Source of the DNA: a virus
DNA: 24,070 nucleotides
Reading direction: 5' to 3' (one strand)
Virus record (IMG/VR): IMGVR_UViG_3300023184_000513
Coordinates: 1 to 24,070 of that record
In this document: positions 13,881-19,595 of the stretch, in pieces
How positions within the stretch are numbered: position 1 is the first letter of the stretch
Layout: every line of letters begins with the position of its first letter
Translations under genes and position numbers: made by a program
The notes under the pieces: model-generated
Seen by the model: only the letters and a program-made list of their open reading frames with translations
Databases searched by the model: none
What the model was told of the DNA's origin: nothing

Positions 13881-14047
13881 TTGTTTTTGTTTTTCTTTAT
13901 GATACGATTCCACACAGTTTGGCGCTGTTCATCAGTAAGTTCGTACCATTCAAAGGCTTCTTCTTGTGTGCGGAAACAACCCTTACATTCACCACCTATA
14001 AATTGACATACACCTATGCAAGGGCTATCAATGGGATTGCGCTTCAT
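13877..14047 (-). CDS. Small four-cysteine DUF1289-like (predicted Fe-S) protein
   Basis: A 56-residue protein not long enough for usual gene-length cut-offs. It reads MKRNPIDSPCIGVCQF, then GGECKGCFRTQEEAFEWY and LTDEQRQTVWNRI, the full order of the DUF1289 family: SPC-x3-C, C-x2-C-x-R-T-x-E-E, W, then D-E-x-R-x-x-V-W. Cysteines are C10, C14, C21 and C24. The family is described as a predicted Fe-S protein, with no proven role. The gene lies between IscU (20-base overlap) and IscA (ATGA overlap), so all three are probably translated together. This placement supports a link to Fe-S clusters. Confidence 0.88.
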   Translation of the reverse strand: MKRNPIDSPCIGVCQFIGGECKGCFRTQEEAFEWYELTDEQRQTVWNRIIKKNKNK

Positions 14048-14417
14048 TCTTTTTCCTATAGTCTGCTATAGCACTCTTGATCGCATCTTCTGCGAGAACA
14101 GAGCAGTGTATCTTGACCGGTGGCAGAGCAAGTTCTTCAGCAATCTTAGAGTTCTTGATCTCTGTTGCTTGGTCAAGCGTTTTGCCTTTAAGCATCTCAG
14201 TGACGAGACTCGAGCTTGCAATCGCGCTTCCGCATCCGTAAGTTTTGAATTTCGCATCAGTAATAACGCCATCATGTACCTCTATCTGTAGTTTCATTAC
14301 GTCTCCGCAGGCTGGAGCTCCTACCATACCTGTGCCCACATCTGGACTATTCTTGTCCAAGGTGCCCACATTACGGGGATTTTCGTAGTGATCTAAAACT
14401 TGAGCTGAATAAGCCAT
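14028..14417 (-). CDS. iscU: Iron-sulfur cluster scaffold protein IscU
   Basis: A 129-residue complete IscU. All ligands are present: C37 and D39 (APACGDV), C62 (YGCGSA), H104 and C105 (KIHCSV). LPPVK at 98-102 matches the recognition motif bound by the HscA chaperone, so the protein should be able to use the host HscA/HscB system. The start MAYSAQVLDHYENPRNVG is typical; the longer frame to 14474 is a non-coding extension. GGAG lies about ten bases upstream, and a late-like ATAAATA box about 37 bases upstream. It would assemble clusters on sulfur from the host IscS. Its operon continues with the DUF1289-like and IscA-like genes. Confidence 0.96.
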   Translation of the reverse strand: MAYSAQVLDHYENPRNVGTLDKNSPDVGTGMVGAPACGDVMKLQIEVHDGVITDAKFKTYGCGSAIASSSLVTEMLKGKTLDQATEIKNSKIAEELALPPVKIHCSVLAEDAIKSAIADYRKKNEAQSH

Positions 14418-14454
14418 ATAGTAAATACTCCAATAGTTGACTATTATACTACAG

Positions 14455-14461
14455 TATTTAT
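14455..14461 (-). promoter_or_regulatory. Late-promoter-like box upstream of iscU
   Basis: AATAAATAC on the minus strand contains ATAAATA, as in T4 late promoters, about 37 bases before the iscU start. A TATAAT also occurs at 14448-14443, but the nearest TTGACG is 20 bases away, too far for a good sigma-70 promoter. Late expression of the Fe-S operon is the better reading. Confidence 0.5.
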
Positions 14462-14476
14462 TATAGCTCGTCAACC

Positions 14477-15295
14477 TTAACGGTAAAATTTGAGCTCTTG
14501 TTCTGTTACTGGTGGTGGAAAATCGGGTTTAGGGAGATTTTCTTGTAATTCACCTAGTGCTGTGTGCCACTTCATGTCTTGTGGACAAAATTCGCACTGC
14601 GGAATATGTTGATCCTTGGTCGCTACAAAGTTTTGTAATTCTTCTTCAGAGCAATCAGCTGTTAATGGTTTGTAGCTATACAGTAATTCACGTTGCCTTT
14701 GGTCAATTCTTAAATCAAACTGATTATCAAAATCTGGTAAGTTGCTCATAGCAGGACACTTGTATAACATACCCTGATACATAGTATGATCATGTTTCAT
14801 ATCGCAGGCCGCAAATGCCTGCACTGGATTACTTTGATGTAATACAAAATGGTCGTCTTGTTTAATTACAGTGCTCTGATGGAATACGTATGCTTCTATT
14901 AGGCCTGCATAATTACGCCATTTAGCTTTTAGTTCATCTGCTGTTGCGGGATCGTGTAAACTTAATCCAAATCCTACACGATATTTGTCCCAAAAGGTTA
15001 AATGTTCAGGGCGTTGATAGGTGCCGTTGGTCTGTATCATTATAACAGCATTGGGCCATAATCTTCTTAAATTACTAGCCCATAATTCTAAATCAGGATT
15101 GAGTGTGGGTTCACCACCAATGATAGTAATACGAGGTAATTCTAAGCGTTTACTCCATGCTTCGTATGCATCTGCATGATCAGTCCACCGCTGGTGTCCT
15201 TTGAAATTTAGATCATTGAATCGATTACATCCGCGGCAACTTAAATTGCAGACATTGGTGATGTAGAATTCTACCACAGGGAATAGCTTGATCAT
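14477..15295 (-). CDS. Radical SAM enzyme with auxiliary cysteine cluster
   Basis: A 272-residue protein. The first strand leads to C16-x3-C20-x2-C23 (VCNLSCRGC), which binds the [4Fe-4S] cluster and SAM; IGGEPTLN at 59-66 is the GGE motif. C164, C180, C215, C234 and C237 in the last third suggest a second, SPASM- or twitch-like cluster. The reaction is unknown; peptide modification is common for such enzymes. It lies upstream of the IscU genes, which would supply its clusters, though a late-like box between them could split the unit. The ATG at 15295 has no Shine-Dalgarno and sits four bases after a TTAAATA motif. Confidence 0.9.
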   Translation of the reverse strand: MIKLFPVVEFYITNVCNLSCRGCNRFNDLNFKGHQRWTDHADAYEAWSKRLELPRITIIGGEPTLNPDLELWASNLRRLWPNAVIMIQTNGTYQRPEHLTFWDKYRVGFGLSLHDPATADELKAKWRNYAGLIEAYVFHQSTVIKQDDHFVLHQSNPVQAFAACDMKHDHTMYQGMLYKCPAMSNLPDFDNQFDLRIDQRQRELLYSYKPLTADCSEEELQNFVATKDQHIPQCEFCPQDMKWHTALGELQENLPKPDFPPPVTEQELKFYR

Positions 15296-15299
15296 CTAG

Positions 15300-15306
15300 T
15301 ATTTAA
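15300..15306 (-). promoter_or_regulatory. Late-promoter-like motif (TTAAATA), next to start codon
   Basis: TTAAATA followed by CTAG and then the ATG of the radical SAM gene. If it works as a T4-type late -10 box, transcription would begin at the start codon. The first base differs from the consensus, so the call is tentative. Confidence 0.4.
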
Positions 15307-15311
15307 TTAGA

Positions 15312-15695
15312 TTATAGTGCAGCGCCACGTGTCTTGGCAGCACGTTTAGCCATATTTGAAACTGTGTCTACTGGAGCGGTTGTTGCTTCACCGTCTGGGG
15401 TGTTTGTAGTTGTAGCATCAGTATCTGCTTCTTCACCAGCTGGAACTAATTCTACATAGTCTTTGTTATAACTTTTGATTAGATTTTTAAGTGCTGGATT
15501 GTTTTCGTTAGCTGAAACCAGGGCATCATAATCAAAAGTTTTGTCTGTGTTTAAAACTAAGTTGATCAGACTCTGTGTTGAGATTTTCGGGGGTTGTTGT
15601 TTGTCTTTGTAGCGGTTACGAATAAGTTCCAGAGCCGTTGTTAAATTTGACTCTGGAGTATTCTTTGGACTGTGGATGAACTCACTTAGGCGCAC
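15312..15695 (-). CDS. Conserved phage protein, possibly prohead- or virion-associated
   Basis: A 127-residue protein starting at GTG, two bases after the previous stop. The N-terminus MRLSEFIHSPKN is followed by a helix (NLTTALELIRNRYKDK), ISTQSLINLVLNTDKTFDYDALVSANENNPALKNLIK, an acidic Thr/Asp/Ala-rich linker, and VSNMAKRAAKTRGAAL. I associate this order with a protein conserved next to structural genes in T4-like aquatic phages. The short N-terminal 'M(K/R)LxEF' recurs in several genes here and recalls capsid-targeting sequences of T4 internal proteins. Function is not known. Confidence 0.72.
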   Translation of the reverse strand: MRLSEFIHSPKNTPESNLTTALELIRNRYKDKQQPPKISTQSLINLVLNTDKTFDYDALVSANENNPALKNLIKSYNKDYVELVPAGEEADTDATTTNTPDGEATTAPVDTVSNMAKRAAKTRGAAL

Positions 15696-15697
15696 GA

Positions 15698-16384
15698 TTA
15701 TCTACGTTCGCGGCCAAGTTCTTCTGCACCACCAACTGCTGCGTCAGTAGCACCAAAACCATCTGTTTCATCTTGATCTAAGTCACTGCCTGGTGCTGGA
15801 GGTAAATCACCACCGCTTAGGTCTGCACCTTGATCGCCTGGCATTGCCATTGGTTGATCAACTTGCTCTCCGCTTAATACGCGAACGCCATTGTCAACAC
15901 CTTCACGTGCTGCCTGTAGGTTTTGCATTAGCGTGCTGAGTGTTTCACCTACTGCTGATTTAAATGCTTCTGATTGTTCTGAACCAATTTGATCACGGAT
16001 ACTGTCTAATAGTTGTGGAAGTTGTTCATTTTGCATCTTGCCTACTTTTTCAATAGCGTCTTGAACTGAATCTACCATGTCTTTGGCAGCCAACAACACT
16101 TCTGCATTGCCAACTTCACCTTCTGTTAGTTGTTGGCGATGTTCTTCTAACCAGGTAGCTAAACCTTCTTGGACTGTAAGTAGTTCCATATAGCGTGGGT
16201 TAGTTTGTGCTGTGTGTAATGCTACACTGTGGCGGATTTTATCAAGGTTAGCTTGGATAGTTTCGCTGAGCTTTTCCGCTTTTTCAACAGTAAGATTACT
16301 GTAGTTAATAGCAAAACCAAAACGACTTTCCAACAATTTGTTGATTTTACGTGATGATTTCACTGACATTTCTGATAGTTTCAT
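15698..16384 (-). CDS. Conserved helical protein, possible prohead core or virion protein
   Basis: A 228-residue protein starting at the ATG at 16384, with AGGA about eight bases upstream; a TTG at 16390 is less likely. Residues 1-20 are MKLSEMSVKSSRKINKLLES, where LLE-S could fit a T4 gp21-type cleavage site. Long helices follow (NLTVEKAEKLSETIQANLDKI; AEVLLAAKDMVDSVQDAIEKVGKMQNEQLP), then an acidic, Gly/Pro-rich tail (GDQGADLSGGDLPPAPGSDLDQDE). The helical, acidic nature is like scaffold or core proteins. I recognise it as conserved in related phages but not its function. Confidence 0.75.
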   Translation of the reverse strand: MKLSEMSVKSSRKINKLLESRFGFAINYSNLTVEKAEKLSETIQANLDKIRHSVALHTAQTNPRYMELLTVQEGLATWLEEHRQQLTEGEVGNAEVLLAAKDMVDSVQDAIEKVGKMQNEQLPQLLDSIRDQIGSEQSEAFKSAVGETLSTLMQNLQAAREGVDNGVRVLSGEQVDQPMAMPGDQGADLSGGDLPPAPGSDLDQDETDGFGATDAAVGGAEELGRERR

Positions 16385-16398
16385 GGTCAAATTCCTAT

Positions 16399-16890
16399 TT
16401 AGACTTTAATATATTTAGCCAAGTTTAGGTTTTTCTTAATTTCTTTCTTGACTTGTTCTATGCGTGACATGGTTTCTGTGTAGCGAGTAGAATAGAATTC
16501 TTCACCCCACGTATCCTGTATTTGCTGTGATTTTTTGTAACGTATACGATATAAAGAGGCCTCAAATTCTAATCTATTGAGCAGACTGTCATTGTCTCGT
16601 ATATCTTGGGCTAACTTAGTTTGTTGTTTGTGCAGGGCAATACAGTAATAGATAGCATCTTTGCGACTGAAAAAATCAAATAATTGTTTGTCATTTTCTG
16701 TAACTCGCCAACAATGATCAGTTACCTTTACTACACGATATCGTCCTACTAAAACATCAGTGCCTACCTGATAACAGAATGGTAACTCGGTGGGGTTATT
16801 AGCTAATCGAGTGAGTTCCTGCTGGGTAAAACGTCGGATTTTTTCAATATCAAAACTATCTGATAAGTTTTTTGTAATAGATTTTGCCAT
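16399..16890 (-). CDS. Conserved phage protein of unknown function
   Basis: A 163-residue protein. The ATG at 16890 gives MAKSITKNLSDSFDIEKIRRFTQ. The middle (LPFCYQVGTDVLVGRYRVVKVTDHCWRVTEN) forms a small beta-barrel-like unit. FDFFSRKDAIYYCIALHKQQTKLAQDI and a long charged helix (LLNRLEFEASLYRIRYKKS) follow. The family looks shared with T4-like aquatic phages. It overlaps the upstream small gene by 35 bases, and no Shine-Dalgarno is evident. Confidence 0.74.
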   Translation of the reverse strand: MAKSITKNLSDSFDIEKIRRFTQQELTRLANNPTELPFCYQVGTDVLVGRYRVVKVTDHCWRVTENDKQLFDFFSRKDAIYYCIALHKQQTKLAQDIRDNDSLLNRLEFEASLYRIRYKKSQQIQDTWGEEFYSTRYTETMSRIEQVKKEIKKNLNLAKYIKV

Positions 16891-17065
16891 CGTTGTTGGT
16901 GCGTAACAACACATCCTTGACTGTTAGACTGTGTGCCAATACCTGCTCACGCTCACCTAATTGGCTTTTAGCAATAGGAGTATCGCCCTCAAATTGCTCG
17001 AGCAACTCTTGCTCTTCGTTGGTGATAGGTAGTAGTATTTTGTTGGTAAGTTCGACTATCTTCAT
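16856..17065 (-). CDS. Small conserved phage protein
   Basis: A 69-residue protein: MKIVELTNKILLPITNEEQELLEQF, then IAKSQLGEREQVLAHSLTVKDVLLRTNNDGKIYYKKL. The second part looks like a short winged-helix or similar helix-plus-hairpin unit. The ATG at 17065 is preceded, five bases away, by CTAAATA and has no Shine-Dalgarno. It overlaps the next gene. No function is recognised. Confidence 0.7.
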   Translation of the reverse strand: MKIVELTNKILLPITNEEQELLEQFEGDTPIAKSQLGEREQVLAHSLTVKDVLLRTNNDGKIYYKKLIR

Positions 17066-17070
17066 GCAAG

Positions 17071-17077
17071 TATTTAG
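17071..17077 (-). promoter_or_regulatory. Late-promoter-like motif (CTAAATA), next to start codon
   Basis: GCTAAATAC on the minus strand, five bases before the ATG at 17065 and one base after the stop of the previous gene. A T4-type late start would fall on the A of the start codon. Confidence 0.4.
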
Positions 17078-17078
17078 C

Positions 17079-17342
17079 TTACTTAAAGACTGCGTGACCG
17101 ATAAATCCGATAAGTCCTGCTAAGATTACACCTAAGATGCTGACCAGGAGACTGACGCTTTGTTTGCCGCGCCCCTCTAACTTATTATCGAGACTGTCCT
17201 TGATGCTGACTAGGTAGCCTTCAAGTTTGTCCATACGATGTTCAAGATTCTGTAGTTTGGTTTCCAAGTTGCTGTACCTTACAGCACATATCTCAACGTG
17301 GGCTTCCAGACTCTGTTTTTCAATTTCTGATGGTTTGGCCAT
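17079..17342 (-). CDS. Small coiled-coil protein with C-terminal membrane segment
   Basis: An 87-residue protein. Residues about 8-55 form a charged coiled coil (EKQSLEAHVEICAVRYSNLETKLQNLEHRMDKLEGYLVSI). Residues about 62-84 (SVSLLVSILGVILAGLIGFIGHAV) form one hydrophobic membrane segment near the C-terminus. Topology would put the coil on one side of the inner membrane, and similar small proteins occur in other tailed phages. It could be a holin-like, spanin-like or scaffold-anchoring protein; none is shown. AGAGGAAG lies about four bases before the ATG and is partly within a short inverted repeat. Confidence 0.76.
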   Translation of the reverse strand: MAKPSEIEKQSLEAHVEICAVRYSNLETKLQNLEHRMDKLEGYLVSIKDSLDNKLEGRGKQSVSLLVSILGVILAGLIGFIGHAVFK

Positions 17343-17376
17343 CTCGCTTCCTCTGTGTAAGCGATGCCGTTTTTGT

Positions 17377-17420
17377 GTGCCTAAGTCGTGCCCTAATATG
17401 TGCCTTAATGAATGCCTATA
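17377..17420. repeat. Degenerate tandem repeat, four copies of about 12 bases
   Basis: Copies start at 17377 (GTGCCTAA), 17388 (GTGCCCTAA), 17400 (GTGCCTTAA) and 17412 (ATGCCTATA), spaced 11, 12 and 12 bases. They fill most of the 95-base gap upstream of the membrane-protein gene. The spacing near one helical turn suits protein binding on one DNA face. Confidence 0.45.
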
Positions 17421-17430
17421 GCATCTTGTA

Positions 17431-17437
17431 TATTTAG
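17431..17437 (-). promoter_or_regulatory. Late-promoter-like motif (CTAAATA)
   Basis: ACTAAATAT on the minus strand directly after the stop of the gene ending at 17438. It could drive the membrane-protein gene starting at 17342. The first base differs from the T4 late consensus. Confidence 0.4.
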
Positions 17438-17863
17438 TTATTGCTTTACGGATTTAAAATATATGTTATTCCATGGACCTTTTGGTGTAAACACTGCAAG
17501 TTCTGGTTTGATTGTTTCTTCGAGTCCTAGCACGATCGGAGTGATTTGAAAATCGTATTTTACCAAGCCAAATTTATCCGGTCCTTCTTGATAGATGTCT
17601 GCATAATCTACCCCAAACTTAAAAGTCCAGACGTGATGTTGGCCTTGATAGTTAATACCAAAATTGTAGTCTTTAACATCAGCAACAAAATCACTGGTTT
17701 CTAATATGGTAGGCTGTGTGCGTAGGCTTAGGATCTGTTGAACAGTTTCCCAGTTGCGCTGTTGATTGCGCTTGAATTCATTCTGCGGAGAATGATTGAT
17801 AACTCCAGTTGGAGTTATGTCAATGAGAGTAAAGCCTTGATAGAGATATTGTTGATCAGTCAC
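17438..17863 (-). CDS. Conserved phage protein, possible virion component
   Basis: A 141-residue protein if it starts at GTG 17863 (VTDQQYLYQGFTLIDITPTGV). An ATG at 17917 is in frame, but the added residues would be encoded by a transcription terminator hairpin, so I reject it. Conserved-looking segments are RNQQRNWETVQQILSLRTQP, NYQGQHHVWTFKFGVDYADIY and PVVLGLEE-like VLGLEETIKPEL. This set is one I associate with T4-like aquatic phages near structural genes. The start is four bases after an ATAAATA box and lacks a Shine-Dalgarno. Confidence 0.7.
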   Translation of the reverse strand: MTDQQYLYQGFTLIDITPTGVINHSPQNEFKRNQQRNWETVQQILSLRTQPTILETSDFVADVKDYNFGINYQGQHHVWTFKFGVDYADIYQEGPDKFGLVKYDFQITPIVLGLEETIKPELAVFTPKGPWNNIYFKSVKQ

Positions 17864-17867
17864 GAAG

Positions 17868-17874
17868 TATTTAT
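17868..17874 (-). promoter_or_regulatory. Late-promoter-like box (ATAAATA)
   Basis: CCATAAATAC on the minus strand, four bases before the GTG at 17863 and just downstream of the terminator at 17883-17909. Its place after a terminator supports a true promoter. Confidence 0.58.
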
Positions 17875-17882
17875 GGCCAATA

Positions 17883-17909
17883 AAAAAGCCCTTGTAAAAA
17901 GGGCTTTTT
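17883..17909. terminator. Intrinsic terminator, bidirectional
   Basis: A perfect 11-base inverted repeat, AAAAAGCCCTT / AAGGGCTTTTT, with a five-base loop. Read on the minus strand it gives a stem followed by a run of T. It lies about 25 bases after the stop of the small gene at 17934-18305 and should end its transcript. Confidence 0.9.
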
Positions 17910-17933
17910 CTATTCATTTACTAAGTGTTTAGA

Positions 17934-18305
17934 TTAGTATGTGAATGCTGCTACTGTAGCGCCTGAAACACCTGAACCATTTACGTATGTGTTGCAATAT
18001 GCTTGTAGTGAAGTACCGCCTGTTGATGGGCTTGGTGCTGCACCTGAAATTGCTACGTGGAATAGGTTGCCACTTAGTGGAATACCTAATAGTTCGATAG
18101 AACCAACTTGTTCGATAGCTAAAACTAGTTTTTCATAGTCTGAACCAGCTGCTAAGTAGTTCATGTTTACACCGTTACCGTAAGTTGTTAAACCTGCTGA
18201 TGTAACTGTGTAGTGCGTAAGGGTGCGGCCGGTAATCTGTGCATTACCTGCTGAACTACCGTCTGCTGGGCGTGCGCCGCCGTTTGTACGTGAAATTGTT
18301 GCCAT
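17934..18305 (-). CDS. Small probable virion protein, own transcription unit
   Basis: A 123-residue protein rich in Gly, Ala, Ser and Thr (MATISRTNGGARPADGSSAGNAQITGRT). The strand-rich core (LTHYTVTSAGLTTYGNGVNMNYLAAGSDYEKLVLAIEQVGSIELLGI) and a Gly/Ser-rich end are typical of small capsid or tail proteins. It has GGAG eight or so bases before its ATG, an ATAAATA box 43 bases upstream and a strong terminator downstream, so it forms a single-gene late unit. That layout fits an abundant structural protein such as a decoration protein. The family is not recognised. Confidence 0.78.
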   Translation of the reverse strand: MATISRTNGGARPADGSSAGNAQITGRTLTHYTVTSAGLTTYGNGVNMNYLAAGSDYEKLVLAIEQVGSIELLGIPLSGNLFHVAISGAAPSPSTGGTSLQAYCNTYVNGSGVSGATVAAFTY

Positions 18306-18347
18306 TTTATATTTCTCCTAAAGTTTGTACGCTTTCGCGCATGTAAT

Positions 18348-18354
18348 TATTTAT
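18348..18354 (-). promoter_or_regulatory. Late-promoter-like box (ATAAATA)
   Basis: GCATAAATAA on the minus strand, 42 bases before the ATG at 18305. The TAA inside the box is the stop codon of the ligase-like gene. Confidence 0.62.
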
Positions 18355-19595
18355 GCCTTAGACAAAAAATTGGTCCTACTAAACTGCAAACGATCTACTA
18401 ATTTTACAGCGCCGCCATTGTGCCCAATAGCTACGAAACCTTCTGGTGCTGTGACCTTGTATCCGTCGTTGGTTCGTTGGAATGTGCCTATACCTTCTAC
18501 CTGCTGTAGTTTGTGCAATAGCATGCCTTTAAGCTCTACAACACGTTTATAAGTAGCTAATACTCCAGTTAGTGCATTCTGATTATCTGCGATCCACTGC
18601 TCTTTGGCTTTGATCTTGGCCAAGCGATTCTGTGCCGCACGTCCTTGCGGACCACCACTGAGTGTTTCTATATCTTTGAGCATCTGCTCGTTATAGTGAT
18701 TGATGAAATCCTGTAGGAATTGCACTGGATCTGCGGCATGCACGCCTACACGTATCATCTTGTTAATAAATGGTTTAACCATGCGTGCGAATTCTTTATC
18801 ATGCAAGATTATATCAAAGCGTTGCTGGCCAATTTTCTGCATGGTCTTGGCAGTGGCTGAGAGATATTTGCGGATTTTCGCATCTTCTGTAGGAGTCAGA
18901 CTGGCAATACCTGTGTAGTCTTTATAGGTAGCGTCATCAAACCACACGTCTTTGGTCTGCGTAAATCCCGTGACATTAACTCCAAATTGTGCAGTCATTT
19001 CATCTATGGTATCACCACCTGAGTATGTAGTATGGAATATGATACCCAATTTAGCATTGGCTATGCGTTGTCCTAAGTTGCTATTTACAGGCACTGCATA
19101 GGTAATAGTATTAGGTGTAAACACATAGCTGTCTTCATCATTTACACTGACCACGCTTACTTTACCAGGAGTAAACAGTAGATCGCCCTGCACTACTCCA
19201 CCTATGTTGAGTTTCTTAAGATATTGCAGTGCTGACAATAAAATTTCAGCCAGCTCGGGCTGATCACCATAAAATGTTTCTACATCTCGAGGAGTTTTGC
19301 TACGGCGCGGATTAGTCTTAGAAAATACCGCTTTAGTGCCTACAAAAAACTTACCGTCTGCGGGGTCAATGCCACAGATGATCGCGGGAGATCCATCCCA
19401 TTTGACTGTGAGTTTGGTTGTGGTGCCGGTGCCTTCTGCTAACATATGGCGCAGGCTATCTATATAGTTAAGTGCTTCTTCTGCACCAGCATAGCCATTA
19501 TTGAAGATCAGGTCTTCTAAATGTTCGAGATGAACATTCTTACTTTCTGTTAGTAAGAATTTTGGTGTTTGCCCTTTGATTTCAAATAGTTTCAT
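18351..19595 (-). CDS. Nucleotidyltransferase/ligase-like protein with KxDG motif
   Basis: A 414-residue protein. KWDGSPAI at 65-72 fits motif I of the DNA/RNA ligase superfamily (K-x-D-G, the lysine that takes AMP). FVGTK (84-88), GVVQGDLLF (133-141) and KLGIIFHTTY (182-191) fit the strand positions of motifs III and IIIa. EGFVAI (385-390) and AVKLVDR (396-402) fit motifs IV and V. The fold and reaction are inferred from this order only. Between them lies a helical insert (DAKIRKYLSATAKTMQKIG and onward). The N-terminus MKLFEIKGQTPKFLLTES resembles a capsid-targeting sequence with an LTE-S site. I recall a conserved uncharacterised family of this kind in cyanophages. Its ATG overlaps the previous stop as ATGA. 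Confidence 0.8.
   Translation of the reverse strand: MKLFEIKGQTPKFLLTESKNVHLEHLEDLIFNNGYAGAEEALNYIDSLRHMLAEGTGTTTKLTVKWDGSPAIICGIDPADGKFFVGTKAVFSKTNPRRSKTPRDVETFYGDQPELAEILLSALQYLKKLNIGGVVQGDLLFTPGKVSVVSVNDEDSYVFTPNTITYAVPVNSNLGQRIANAKLGIIFHTTYSGGDTIDEMTAQFGVNVTGFTQTKDVWFDDATYKDYTGIASLTPTEDAKIRKYLSATAKTMQKIGQQRFDIILHDKEFARMVKPFINKMIRVGVHAADPVQFLQDFINHYNEQMLKDIETLSGGPQGRAAQNRLAKIKAKEQWIADNQNALTGVLATYKRVVELKGMLLHKLQQVEGIGTFQRTNDGYKVTAPEGFVAIGHNGGAVKLVDRLQFSRTNFLSKA

Noticed and set aside
13881-13913. Upstream ATG at 13913 for the IscA-like gene
   Set aside because: It lies in the four-cysteine gene, and the added residues are not part of the A-type carrier fold. The ATG at 13880 gives the usual length.
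14418-14474. Upstream ATG at 14474 for iscU
   Set aside because: The extension covers promoter-like sequence and is not seen in IscU proteins, which begin near MAYS.
14443-14474. Sigma-70 promoter upstream of iscU (TTGACG and TATAAT)
   Set aside because: The 20-base spacer is too long; the late-like box is the better candidate.
17864-17917. Upstream ATG at 17917 for the gene ending at 17438
   Set aside because: The added residues would be encoded by a perfect terminator hairpin and a late-like box.
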